Source of the DNA: Poecilobothrus nobilitatus | Taxonomy: Eukaryota > Arthropoda > Insecta > Diptera > Dolichopodidae | DNA length: 64,000 bases | Reading direction: 5' to 3' | Assembly (NCBI GenBank): GCA_947095535.1 | Contig: OX352773.1 | Coordinates: 154,994,771-155,058,770, forward strand | Shown: one piece after another, positions 44,461 to 55,800 of the stretch | Layout: each line of letters opens with the position of its first letter | Numbering within the stretch: the stretch's first letter is position 1 | Program-made: the position numbers and the translations under genes | Notes under the pieces: generated by a model | What the model saw: only the letters and a program-made list of their open reading frames with translations | Databases searched by the model: none | What the model was told of the DNA's origin: nothing

Positions 44461-47400
44461 TCAAAATTTTTATTTAAAAGATTAAAATTAGGTTAAATTA
44501 GATTTATTCTGTATAATACCTTTAAAATTTTATTTTTTAGACATTTGAAAAGGTCATAAGTTACTTTATCTTATGGACTTTAGGAATATTTTTCATTTTC
44601 ATATATAATTTTAAAAAAAAAGAATTTGAAACGAAAACACACAACTTTGGATATTTTTTTTATGGTAGATTTTATTAAAAGTCAAAAGGTAATGACAATT
44701 ATTTATTAACCCATATAATATATCTTCAATAATGTAAATATTTATAGAACAATTTAAAAAAAAAAAAAAAAGAAAATTTAAATTTACAATATGATTCCTT
44801 TGAAGAGAATAGAATATTTGGTAAAATCTTTAAAAAAAACACTTCCCCCTATCACGATTTTCTCAAATTCCAATAGATAATTTCCTATTGATTTTCTAAC
44901 AGAACAAATACCATTTTCTCATTGATTTTGCAATTTACCATCGAAAATAATGTTTTTAAGGATTTATGTTTTTTATTTTTGAAATTTTTTAACTTTTTCA
45001 CTAAAGTTATTTTAGAAAACAACAAACATTTGTAATTTTTTCATGTCAGAAAAAAAATTCAAATTTCATTGGTACTGAATGTTATGTTAGTTATTTCAAA
45101 AATTGAAAAGGAAGAAAGAAAATAAGATGAAAAACGAAAGAAGGAAATTAATTTTCAATATAGAAGAAATGGTTAAATGGTGTAGGCTTAATCGAAAATA
45201 ATATAAAAGGATTCTTTTTGTATTATTTTGGTTTACTTAGTTTTTCGAAAAGCTTCAAGTTATAATGTGTACAATAATTTTTCACAAAAATTGTTTACAT
45301 TTTTAAGAGTAGGTATAGGTTTTGTTAATTCTTAACAAGAATTTTGACGAACCTGTTGTTGTTAAATTATAAAATAACAAAAAAAAAACAAAATCAATGC
45401 TATTTTTGATTTTATTTATTTCAATTTCATTAAAAGTAAAATTTCTTTTAAGATATTGATTGAAAATTGAACAAAAGAAAGAACGTGTGTTTATTGAAAA
45501 AACAAATATATAAGTTTTTTTTTAATAAAAAAAAAAACGAAATATTGTTCTTAAAAACGTTTTATTTTAATTAAAAACCACACATTTTTCGTAATGTTTT
45601 TTTTTTAAATTATTTTTATTAGATACTTTTAATTTTTTAATGGGAATATCTGGAACTGCAACTCGAATATTTTTTTCCAGTTAATAAATTATTAAAAAAC
45701 TAGAATGTAATTAATTTTATGCAAATATATTATTGGATTTTTTCCTATTATGCAACAATTCAATTTGAAAATAATTCACTTATTAGTTCGAAATTAATTC
45801 AACTTTTAATTTTCACCTTAATATAAGTTTTTTCTTCTTTTTATTCAGTCTTATTTAACAAAAACTTCAATTAATATTCAGAAATTTATGATCGAATGAT
45901 TGGATAACAACAAAATATTACCGTTAACACTTTATATTTAATTCATATGTTATAACTCACATTAAAAATATTATTGAACATTAACGGTATCACATTTTTT
46001 TTTTATTTATGAAGGCTGAACTACCGCGTCAGTAATTTACTAGACTTCAGATTCGACTCTAAACTTTAAAATGTAGGAGAATCTATTCGGTAACAGTTGG
46101 TGTTAAGTTTCTCTAGATTTATACCATGATGAAATCAATCTGATGGAAAACACGAAAGGCTTGTCAGATCCATGACAGAAAGATTAACTAAATCTTGGGA
46201 AAAACACTATCGAAATATTTGCGCCATTTCTTTGACAGACTATAACAGGTGCAGAGAAAGTGATCTATGCTCTCTATCACGTCAATTCCTCTGGAAAACC
46301 TACAGTTAAGATCCACATGCATACCTTTTCTTATAGTATATCACATTAATAATATTAATGAATATAGTAATGTGACGTTATGTGACTTGAATATATCAAA
46401 ACACACTATAGAGAAGCGGAACATGAACGTAATTGTAATTGTGAACGTTTGTGTAAATACTAAAAAAAAAATAAAGAATCATTGGGAACATTATTTTAAA
46501 AATACAAACAAATATATTTTTAGATAATCTTATTTAACTTCATTATTATAGAAACAGTGAATACAAATGATCCATAATATCAAGATATTAGTATAAACTC
46601 CAGGTTAAAAACAATTTCAAATGAAATATAAATTTATAAATGGCTTTAAAGGCAGACATTTTTTAATTTTTATTTTTTATACAAAGGATTAAAAATAAAA
46701 AAAATGTACCAACCAAATTATAAACCACCACCAAATTGTGAGTGAAACATCAAAATGGAAATTTTTAATTCCTTTTCTAAAGTAGTTTAAAATTTTAAAA
46801 TATGATTTTTTAAATCCCTATAGGTTATAGTTTTTTTTTTTTTTTTGGTTTTTAATAAGCTCTATTCAAATATTTATTTCCCATTTCATTTTTTTATTCT
46901 TTCTTTTTTAAGGTTGAACGTGATCCCTAAAGTCACATGTTAACATTTTCATTTAATTATATTTTTTTCTAATGATTTTTCTTTTTCGAATTTATCCGTA
47001 TATCAACTCATTTCAATTCATAAGGGAACACAAATATTTTTCTAAGTTATCGATTATTTTGGTTCACCGTTTGGGTCTGAATGAGACACTCTTAGCTGTC
47101 AACCCATTTCAATGAGAAAAAAAAAGAACATCCTTTTTTAATTTTTCTCTTAAAATTTTCTTTTCTTTTTCTTTCTTGTCAAATATAAGAAACACATTCA
47201 TATACACATACGTATATATAAATAAACGCGAGATTTTTTCATCTTATTGAATTGATTTTTTTTTTTATATGGGGATATTAATAACAGTAGACTACGACCA
47301 GACAACAAAAAAAAAAAATTAAATAAAAAATCAAAGTAAGAGAAAAGAGAAATTAAAAAGCAAAAAAATAAAAAAAATTGTAAGGGCTTCAAGAAATTAA

Positions 47401-49019
47401 AGATACTTTTATAGAGTTGATGACAATTCATTTAAAGTGATTTCGTTATTAAATAATCATTAATAAAAGAAAAACAATATATTTCTAATACTCTAATTAA
47501 ATATTGTCAGCTTATATACAAATACGAACACATGATTTATAATCTATTGTGATACCAAAAGTTTTTTCGGCTTGTGGTAAATAAGATATTATAGTTTTCG
47601 ACTACACACTGCATGTGGTATTATTATGTACAAAAATCAAGTCGTTTTAAGTCATTTTCTCAAAAAGAATCCAAATCCACAGCACTTACTCACATGAATG
47701 ATTTTATTTAAAGTAATATAATATCATTCTTGTTAGATTATTGAAGTTATGGTCAGACAATTTCCTTTCGATTTTATAAACTGTCTATCAATTTATGTTA
47801 AAGTTTTGAATTCCTTTTTCAATTTTCATGAGTTTTGAAAGTCTTTAAATTTCATTTTGATTTTAATATTAAATAAAAATTTTTTTTTTTTTCGAAAATT
47901 AGTTTAGAATATTTTTTATAAATTGATGATATCCCAAAAAGATAAGATATAAGCATGAAAATATATTTTGGAATACATTCAAGACAAAAAATTAAAAAAC
48001 AAAAATTACGTATTTATTTTTTTATAAGGATTTTTATCCGAAGTCATAAAATTTGTCACCACAAAGACTTTTTTTTTTGATAAAAAAAAAAATAGCAATT
48101 GTATCCATCAATATATTATAACGTTCTTGGTGTCAAAATTGGAAATTAATCCTATAAAAAATTATAGGATTTTATTTGTCATAAAAAAAAAAAAATCTTT
48201 TTGACCTTTATTTGGTAAAATATTTTTCTCTTTATAATTTTTTTAAAAGATTTTCGTTTTAGTTTAAAATATAAGATTTTTATTAATTTAATTTTTTTAT
48301 TTTTTCATATATTTGAATTCGAAATCTCAGATAAATAACCAATAGAATCAATTTTTAAAAAGTTTTAAAGATTTATAAAAAATTAATAAAACTTGCACTA
48401 CACTATGCTTAAGTTTTTTTTTTTTTTTTGTTAGCCGAACTTCTTCTGTGAATTAAAATTTCAGACGTGAAGACGTTTTTACTTTAAATGAATATTTTAT
48501 ATTATTTTAACTATAGTCAATTTGTAATTAATTCGTAGTGTAATAAGCAGAGGTTCAATAAAATATATAAAATTTGATAAAGAATAAAATGTAAGAAACT
48601 TTGAGTTTTTTAATACATAATGCTATAATACATATACAGTTTGATTTTGAGAATAATGATGTGGAAAGGATGCTTATGAAATTCGACCTGGGATAATTAA
48701 TATTATGGTTTATGTATGTATTCTTAAAAAGTATTTATATTTCTGATCTTCTACAATACCTAAAACAAGAAAAAAAATCACTTATAATATAAGAAACTGA
48801 AATTTAGTTTAATTTAAAAAGAAAACTATTTGTAAATGTCCCTTAAATTCTATGTGAAGTGAACTATAGGGAAAACTGTGCGAAAAAATATATTTTCGAA
48901 TATTTTACTTCATAAAAGTTTGAAAGTTTTATTTAAACCAATAAAACATTAGGGATCTATTTGTATAGTATTCTGGTATGTTTAAAAAATAAAAGGAAAA
49001 ATTTATTTTTTTCGATTAA
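44461..49019. other. AT-rich stretch without gene
   Basis: A long AT-rich region. A slightly GC-richer part at about 46015-46330 matches nothing I recognise. No exon with supportable splice signals, RNA gene or pairable repeat was found. Confidence 0.45.
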
Positions 49020-49310
49020 ATTTTACACTTAGGTAGGTAGGTAGGTATGGTGGTGACCTTCACGATGCTGCATGAAGGCCTCAATTAGCACTAGATTGCG
49101 CCATTTTGATACCACTGCACTCATGTGACCCGTGTTTTTAGATTGTTTGCGGTTTTATATCCAACCCGAGCGGTTCAGATACAAGATCAGTTCTTTGATT
49201 TTGTGTTCAGAGAGCTCGCTGAGGTTGTGGAAGAACGGCTTGCCGAGTGAGAGAAATCTGGCTCTAGCTAGCGGACATCTGCAAAGAAAGAGTTCCAGAT
49301 TTTACACTTA
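49020..49310 (-). mobile_element. 5'-truncated LINE insertion with perfect 12-bp target-site duplication
   Basis: ATTTTACACTTA flanks the insertion on both sides (49020-49031 and 49299-49310). On the minus strand the insert (49298-49032) opens in frame with 47 codons, ELFLCRCPLARARFLSLGKP...LYLNRSGWI, and stops at 49155-49157. This matches the end of insect LINE polyproteins after the RNase H region, with the (F/H)xLCxCP...GxPFF...SGW pattern (family knowledge). A 3' UTR of about 120 bp follows and ends in (CCTA)n. The stretch is clearly GC-richer than its surroundings, and the exact duplication argues for a young insertion. Confidence 0.88.
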
Positions 49311-49747
49311 AGAGCTAGGCATAAATTTATCCGGAAAAAAAGAAAATTTTGATGAAAAAAATCAATTGAAGAAAAAATTTTGAAAAAATAATAAGAAACA
49401 GATTAAAATTTTAACTTTCTTGCAATATTAGAATAAAAACTAAACAGTATACATAAATAAATGTTTGATTGATCAGATAAATTACATAAAAATGAATTAT
49501 TATTTTAAAATATTTTTTGCATTTATCATAATAAAGGAAAATTGTGTAAAATCTAATTAACATATCAAATTCATCGCAAAAACAAATTAGATTTATGATT
49601 TAAAAAACAAATAACTTTAATTCAAGATTTTTTTATTAAAATTTTAGCACATTCAAAATTATATTTTTTTAGATTATGTTTTTCAAGATTTTTTCTATCG
49701 AAAATTTTGTTTTTTGGATGAAATCATACAGGCCTATGAACTAGTGA
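49311..49747. other. AT-rich spacer
   Basis: No gene seen. A TTCAAGATTTTTTTATT and TTTCAAGATTTTTTCTA pair near 49622 and 49682 resembles the foldback end arrays at 27.5 kb, but no partner was found. Confidence 0.4.
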
Positions 49748-51137
49748 GTGAGTGTCAATTATCACCAGTCATTTATCACAATTTGTGATAACTTTCAAAA
49801 ATTTTTATTAACCTTATCGTGAATATCAAATATATGAAAAATTTCATATCTATTGTGAATTTAATCAAAAGTCAATTGTTAGTTTGGTATCGCGAATGTT
49901 CAAACATGTGACATCTATCTGTTTATTTTATCAACAGATAATTTGAATGTGATAAATGTGATAAAAGTTCTTAAATAAAAGAAATTTTAAAAAGAAAAAG
50001 TTGTAAGAATTTTATTTCTTTATTATAAAAAATGTAAGTAGTAAATAAAATTGTTGAATTTTAAGTTTAAATATTTTTTTTATTAAAATGTTAAAATAAA
50101 ATTTTATTTATTAGGAGTAAAATAGTTAGCAAAAGACAGCTAACACATTTAGTTGGACTAATGGAAGAAAATTTCCATATTGCCTAAATATTTACCTAAT
50201 TTAAATACAATAATCTCTTTGCTTACTTTAAATATTTTTACCGACCGCATACAACTATGTATAAGGTAGGTATTGTTTTCATACTAAAAATTCGTACCCG
50301 AGATTTTGGCAAATATGCACTCCTGCGGTGTGGAGAAGGCTGTAAAATTTTTTTTAGCATGATGTCTCTCTGTGTGTGTGTGTGTGTGGGTGTGTGCGCG
50401 TGGGTGCGTGTATCGGCAACCGCAAGTGGTAGTTTACTAGTGTACTTTTTAAGTTTTTTACGAATATTTTGTAACAGAAAAATTATTAAGAAAAAGTTGT
50501 TGCATAAGTAAAGAGCAACAACTTTGCCATAGAACATTTTTTGATTGGACTAACTTTAACTTTTATTTAATTTTTTTTCTAATTCCAAATTTCATACATA
50601 ACACTCCATATGAATTTAAATGAACAATTTTTTTGTTTTCTTTTTTGTATCTCTAAAAATTTATATACATACATTATGTACTTATATCTATGCATATTAT
50701 TCTTTTGTTGATGACATAAAATTAAATCTTATGTTTGTTTTGTATTTGTTTACAGTTCTTATTATTTTTTACTTCTAATATTTTTGAATAAAAAAAAAAT
50801 CATGTACATACATTACATAATAATGTAAATGGATGTATAAATGAATGCACATATATTTTTACGATTTCATTACTTATTATTGTTATTAAATTGAATAAAA
50901 CAACATGTTGTTAAATTATTAGAAGTTATTTTGCTTTTATATAAATTACACTTTTTGTGTAGTGGCGGTTGGTCCTGTGGTGGAGACAACTGATTTTTTT
51001 TTTTTAAATATCACACACTTCAAATTTATCACAATTCACAATAGTAAATTTTTATCACAAAATTTATCAATATTACTTCACGATACGATTTTTGATAAAT
51101 TTTATCAATTATCACATATGTGATAACTGACACTCAC
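49748..51137. mobile_element. TIR element with TTATCAC subterminal motifs, nested by a (GT)n element
   Basis: Left end GTGAGTGTCAATTATCACC (49748 on) and right end TGATAACTGACACTCAC (ending 51137) are inverse complements. TTATCACA/TGTGATAA motifs are repeated near both ends (49760-49795 and 51010-51125), a layout like hAT-type subterminal repeats (inference). The middle is interrupted by the ACCGACCG-ended repeat. No transposase is recognised. Confidence 0.6.
50238..50999. mobile_element. ACCGACCG-ended repeat element with (GT)n core, copy 2
   Basis: It matches 39121-39735 at both ends and in the order of internal blocks. The segment following the (GT)n tract (50371-50395) is shortened by about 90 bp relative to copy 1, and the later AT-rich part is longer. 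Open frames on both strands across the (GT)n tract are fortuitous. Confidence 0.7.
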
Positions 51138-52805
51138 AATAGGTGTGATAGTCTCTTAATCATATCGAAATTCACTACACGAAAATTAGTTCACATTATT
51201 TACTATGAGTCAAATAGTTTGCATACTTTTAGGATAATTTTTTTTTTTAATTTCTGTGAGTTAATGAAATAAATTTAGTTTTGACTGGCCGACATCGTAA
51301 AGGAAAAGGCCTTATAACTTTCTGAATATATTTATATATTTAATTAAGATATAAAAAAAAAATAGTGTTGAGTATATAACAAAATATGTATTACAATATT
51401 TTTAAACTTTTCATAGCTAAATTTTAATATACTTCTTTATTTTCTCTGTTAATTGTCATCAAATAATTTTCTAATTATTTTTGAAAAATTCAACTTAAGT
51501 AAGATCAATTTTTGTGAGGTAATTTACTTTTAAAACTGCTTTGTTATACAATTTCACTATAATAAAGAAAATAATAGGATTTTTTGTAATTTAAAACAAA
51601 AAGAACAAACCAATAAAACGAAAACTTGTTAAAATTTTAATGAATGTAATAAAAATTATGTTTAAATATAAATTTGATAAAAAAAAAAATAAAAATTGTT
51701 TCTCATTACAATGAAACCATATTAATTTATTTAATTTGTAACAAAGAAATTTATGGTTCTTATATAAATATTAAAATTAATTAAACCAAAAATTTTAGTA
51801 AACAATAGAATTTAAATTTTTATGTTTTCAAAAGTTTTTTAAAAACATTTTAATTCTTAGTATTTTATGACAATATGTATAATAAATATGAAAGATTTGA
51901 AAACTTTAACTTTTTTAAGTTTTATTTTATTGTTAATTAATAAAACGTGTATGCAAACATTTTGAACAATATAGACGATTGTTAAATTTAATGTTATTTT
52001 TTTTTTTTTTTATAAATAACATGAATTTTTTTATTTAAATTAATTAAAGTTTCGATTTTTATAAAAAAGGATTTGATTTACTCATTTTGTGAATTTATGA
52101 TGTACTTATCATTAGAGATGACATTACATTATTAATAATATTTTTTATATAACGTAAAACTCTATATCATAAGATGGAAAACCATAAGAAGGAAAGCGCG
52201 AAAAATGACATAAGTACGAAAAAGAAATTACTAATGCTCTCCTCCTGTTTAAATATTGATGGTGGAAAAAATGTAACAACAAATACAAAATTATTTTTCC
52301 TACTTACGCATTTTTGTTTCCTCATTCTTATGTTTTGCAATCTTATGTCCCTATAGCCCTATTTTCGATTTCTTTAAATATTATGATTAATCTGTTTATC
52401 TTTTATTTTTTAACCTATATCTTATAAACGTTTGCCATTTATTTTCACTTTTCCTTATTATACTCCATTTTTTAATTTTCTGCTTCCTGATATTGACATA
52501 TAATGTAAGTCTTTATAGAAAATAACGCCCAATACCAAGATAATATTTATTCAGCTGGATGATTTGATTTTCATTTTATAACAATGGTTTAAAAAGCCAT
52601 CTCAGTCACATTGACTTTATTGGCTAAATTAAATGATTGATTCATTTTTATTTTATTGTTTTCTGGTGTACAAATTATTACTACTGCATATTTTTTTTTT
52701 CTTAAAATTTTTCTTTCAAATATTAAAGAAAATCATAATCTACTCTGAATTGCCCCTATACATATGCAATTTTTTTTTTAATTAAATTACATAATTAGAG
52801 TTTGA
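51138..52805. other. AT-rich stretch without gene
   Basis: No gene or pairable repeat seen. A 60-codon frame at 52174-52356 has no recognisable features. Confidence 0.45.
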
Positions 52806-53086
52806 GGGGTGTCTTCGGTAGCATAGTGGGTAGGCGTGTGGCGTATTAACCGAAGCAGTGTGAGTTCGATCCATGCACAGGTCGTAATTTTTTTTTCTTT
52901 ACATACCCCCCTTACGATCAAATATAATGTAAATATATAGTATATAATATAAACAAAATAAATAATATTAGTATATAATTTAATAATAGTATAAAAAAAC
53001 CTATAATGGCCTTAGTAGCCGATGGTTCAATAATATTGCATTACATTTATGTATGTAATATTAATATAAATAAACAAATAATAAAT
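52806..53086 (+). mobile_element. tRNA-derived SINE, family 2, copy E
   Basis: The head GGGTGTCTTCGGTAGCATAG leads to an A box near 52819-52830 and a B box AGTTCGATCCA at 52863-52873. The body and tail match copy D at 9200-9487 (CTTACGATCAAATATAATG, GGCCTTAGTAGCCGATGG, TTAATATAAATAAACAAAT). Confidence 0.85.
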
Positions 53087-53243
53087 AGAGTTTGATTGCT
53101 TTTTTGTTTTTTTTTTTTTTATCAGAAATTAAAGTCAACAATTTCATTCTACCTGGGGATGGTATGAGAACAGTAACGTATGGTTATTAAAAGTGACAGT
53201 AGAAAAATGTGAAGCAATACTGTTTGGAATATTATTGTTGATA

Positions 53244-53336
53244 AAACCAGCCTTAGTAGCCGATGATTTTGTGATACTGCAATATCCCATATGATTTGTA
53301 ATATTAATATAAATAAATAAATAAAATAAAAAAGAA
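53244..53336 (+). mobile_element. SINE family 2, 3'-end fragment
   Basis: Only the last about 90 bp are present: CCTTAGTAGCCGATGATTT, a CTGCAATATC block, and AATATTAATATAAATAAATA. It is 5'-truncated and lies 160 bp after the longer copy in the same orientation. Confidence 0.7.
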
Positions 53337-53339
53337 AAA

Positions 53340-53412
53340 CCAGTAACTCTGGCTTCTCTTCAGTTGTCGAATAAATTTTTCACTTTTTACTCAATATTAC
53401 CAGTAACTCTGG
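53340..53412 (+). repeat. Direct repeat CCAGTAACTCTGG, 60 bp apart
   Basis: The identical 13-mer occurs at 53340-53352 and 53400-53412, just after the truncated SINE. It may be a local duplication. Confidence 0.5.
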
Positions 53413-54423
53413 TATTATTTTCGACGATTTTTGGTTTGAAATATGATGCATGAAATTCGTTACACTTTATTTAAGCAATTTTTAATATTTCACTTTTTTT
53501 AAGCAAGTTAAATATTAATTTAAATCCTTATAAATTTCTTTTTATTTTTAATTTGTAATTTTATTAAATTTGAAACTGTCTGTACTTTTACTCTTACTTT
53601 AAATATTTCGCAGTTGAATTTTATTAATTAAAATCCCTAATAATCGAAGAAACGACAATAAATATTGATTAAATTCTAATAAATTTTTTGTTTTTTGGTT
53701 TTTTTTTTAAATATCCTTATAAAAAAAAAAAGTAAACATGTATTTAATAAAATATAAGAAATTTTTTGTGCTCTCTAAAAATCAGTAGTTTTTTTTAAAT
53801 ATTAAAATAACCTATATTAATAATTTTAAGTAATAGGGAATAAGGGAAAAAATAAAAATTTATCTTTAACATTATATATTAAAAAAATTATGATAAATAA
53901 TTAATTCCAAATTGTCAATAATTTTTTTTTAAATTTTTTCTTTAATGTCAATTATTGTTAAGTTAACATTTTAAATTGAATTTAAAAATTCTTATAAAAT
54001 ATTTTACATTCTATATACCGTAGCCTTGCGATAATGTGAACTAAAATAATTGTGAGGTTGGTCAAGTTAATATTTTTTTTATAACACGATAAATTTTAAA
54101 AGCAAATAATTAATTAAAATTTTTTTATAATATTAATAAAATACAACATCAAAAAAAAACAAGTATACGTTTTTCTTCAACTAAAGTATATTCCAAAATA
54201 GACGTGATGAGACATAACGAGACGAGCAAAAACTACCATTATATGTTAATATATTATGAACATAGTCAAAATAGACGATAAAAATGTCAAAAAAACAAAA
54301 ACGCACGCTAAATTATATGCCATATATAAACGGGAAGAGATGCCAATACCTTTAACCTGAAAATTTCCTTAACGTAAAAAGTTGTTTATGACAAGTCGGA
54401 AATTTATATACCTTTTGTTTTGT
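53413..54423. other. AT-rich stretch without gene
   Basis: No gene or pairable repeat recognised. Confidence 0.45.
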
Positions 54424-54453
54424 TTATACCTTTTGTTATAACAAAAGGTATAA
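54424..54453. repeat. Perfect 30-bp palindrome
   Basis: The left arm is TTATACCTTTTGTTA with no spacer; the right arm is its exact inverse complement. TATATACCTTTTGTTTTGT copies lie on both sides (about 54405-54423 and 54456-54473), so the arm motif is present four times within 70 bp. Confidence 0.85.
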
Positions 54454-54934
54454 TTATATACCTTTTGTTTTGTATATTAAAGACAGCAACATTTCAAATA
54501 CAATTTTAGACATTCGAGTACGAATGAAAAAAGTTTTTGGTTCTTTTTCTTTAATTTTTGAAAATCACGCTTTAAAGTATTTATCTTTATTTTTGATCCT
54601 ATATTGATTATAATGTTTTTTTTTTTGGTTGTCTACAAACATTCTGTTTTTTTTTTTTTTTAACAACTTTTAAACATTTCAATATGGCTAAAGTTACGAT
54701 GCACATCTTTATTGCCAATTCTTTTTTATCCATTTTAAAAACAATTAAAAACATTAAACAGATCATAATTTTAAAAATTAAATTTGTACTAATTCCGCAC
54801 AGAATTTGTAAACAAAAGCATTTATCGTCATTTTGTTTAGTTATTCATTTACACTTCGCAAAAAACACAGTACAAAATTTCTTGAGTTTTTTTTTATCGT
54901 TTCGTCACTTCTAGTTTGGGCTACCTTAAGTATA

Positions 54935-55152
54935 TATTTTTTCCTTTAACTGAGGGACTTTTTTACTTTAAGTGAATATTTTTATTTTAAGTGAAGATTT
55001 TTTTTATTTTAATTTAAAAATTTTTACTTTAGTAATTTATATTATATAAATATTTAATATATTATATATGTATATTTGATTTACCCTTCACTTAAAGTAA
55101 AAATATCTTCACTTAATTTAAAAATGTCTTCAGTTAAAGAAAAAAAAATATA
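54935..55152. repeat. Inverted repeat built of ~18-bp CTTTAAGTGAA units
   Basis: The left arm (about 54948-55008) reads CTTTAACTGAGGGA, then ACTTTAAGTGAATATTTTTA and TTTTAAGTGAAGATT. The right arm (about 55084-55142) has the inverse units TTCACTTAAAGTAAAAATA, CTTCACTTAATTTAAAAAT and CTTCAGTTAAAG. It would fold into a hairpin with about 75 bp loop and resembles the ends of the foldback elements. Confidence 0.65.
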
Positions 55153-55325
55153 TATGTACATGTAAGTGCAAAAAAATATTTTTTTTTTAATTCATACTGT
55201 TTGCAATGCAAAAAACAAGATTTTCTTGTCTTTTTAAAATTATGCATATGGTACATATTATTAAAAATTCAAGATATTGGTATATGTAAGTGATATAATG
55301 TGTATAGATATCTTGTTTACATATG

Positions 55326-55798
55326 TTGTAAAACCCGCTTAAATACTTTCCGGATAAGTACCTTTTTCGTTTTAGAAACCAGAAATATTGACATTTAAAA
55401 ATTTTCTGAGAACTGCATCAGATGCATACAAATATACTTGCTTAAGTGCTTCCTGTTTAAGTACCTTAAACCTCTCAAGTATTTTGTTTTTTGAAGCACA
55501 ATATTAAATTTTTCATTAAAATTTTACCTTCAAGTGTGTCAAGAATGCATCTACTTTTAATACGAAAAAATATTAAATTTTTGATTAAAATTTTACTTTT
55601 AAGTACCTCAAGAGACATTTACTTTCTGTAAGAAAATGTCATTAGTTATGGATAAGTATACTTGCCATGAAGCAGTTAAATAGATTTTAAATAAGTACCT
55701 TAGTTGAAGCACTTATCAGAGTTTGATTAAATGCTTTGTTCGGATAAGTGCTCAAAATTACTAGCATTTTTGTAAGAGCATTTAAGCTGGTTTTACTG
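55326..55798. mobile_element. Pogo/Tigger-like MITE, ~470 bp
   Basis: The left end is TTGTAAAACCCGCTTAAATA and the right end GCATTTAAGCTGGTTTTACTG followed by TA (55799-55800). The terminal CAGTAAAACC pattern with a TA target fits the pogo/Tigger branch of Tc1/mariner (inference). Inside, an AATATTAAATTTTTNATTAA block occurs twice (about 55501 and 55570). Confidence 0.65.
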
Positions 55799-55800
55799 TA

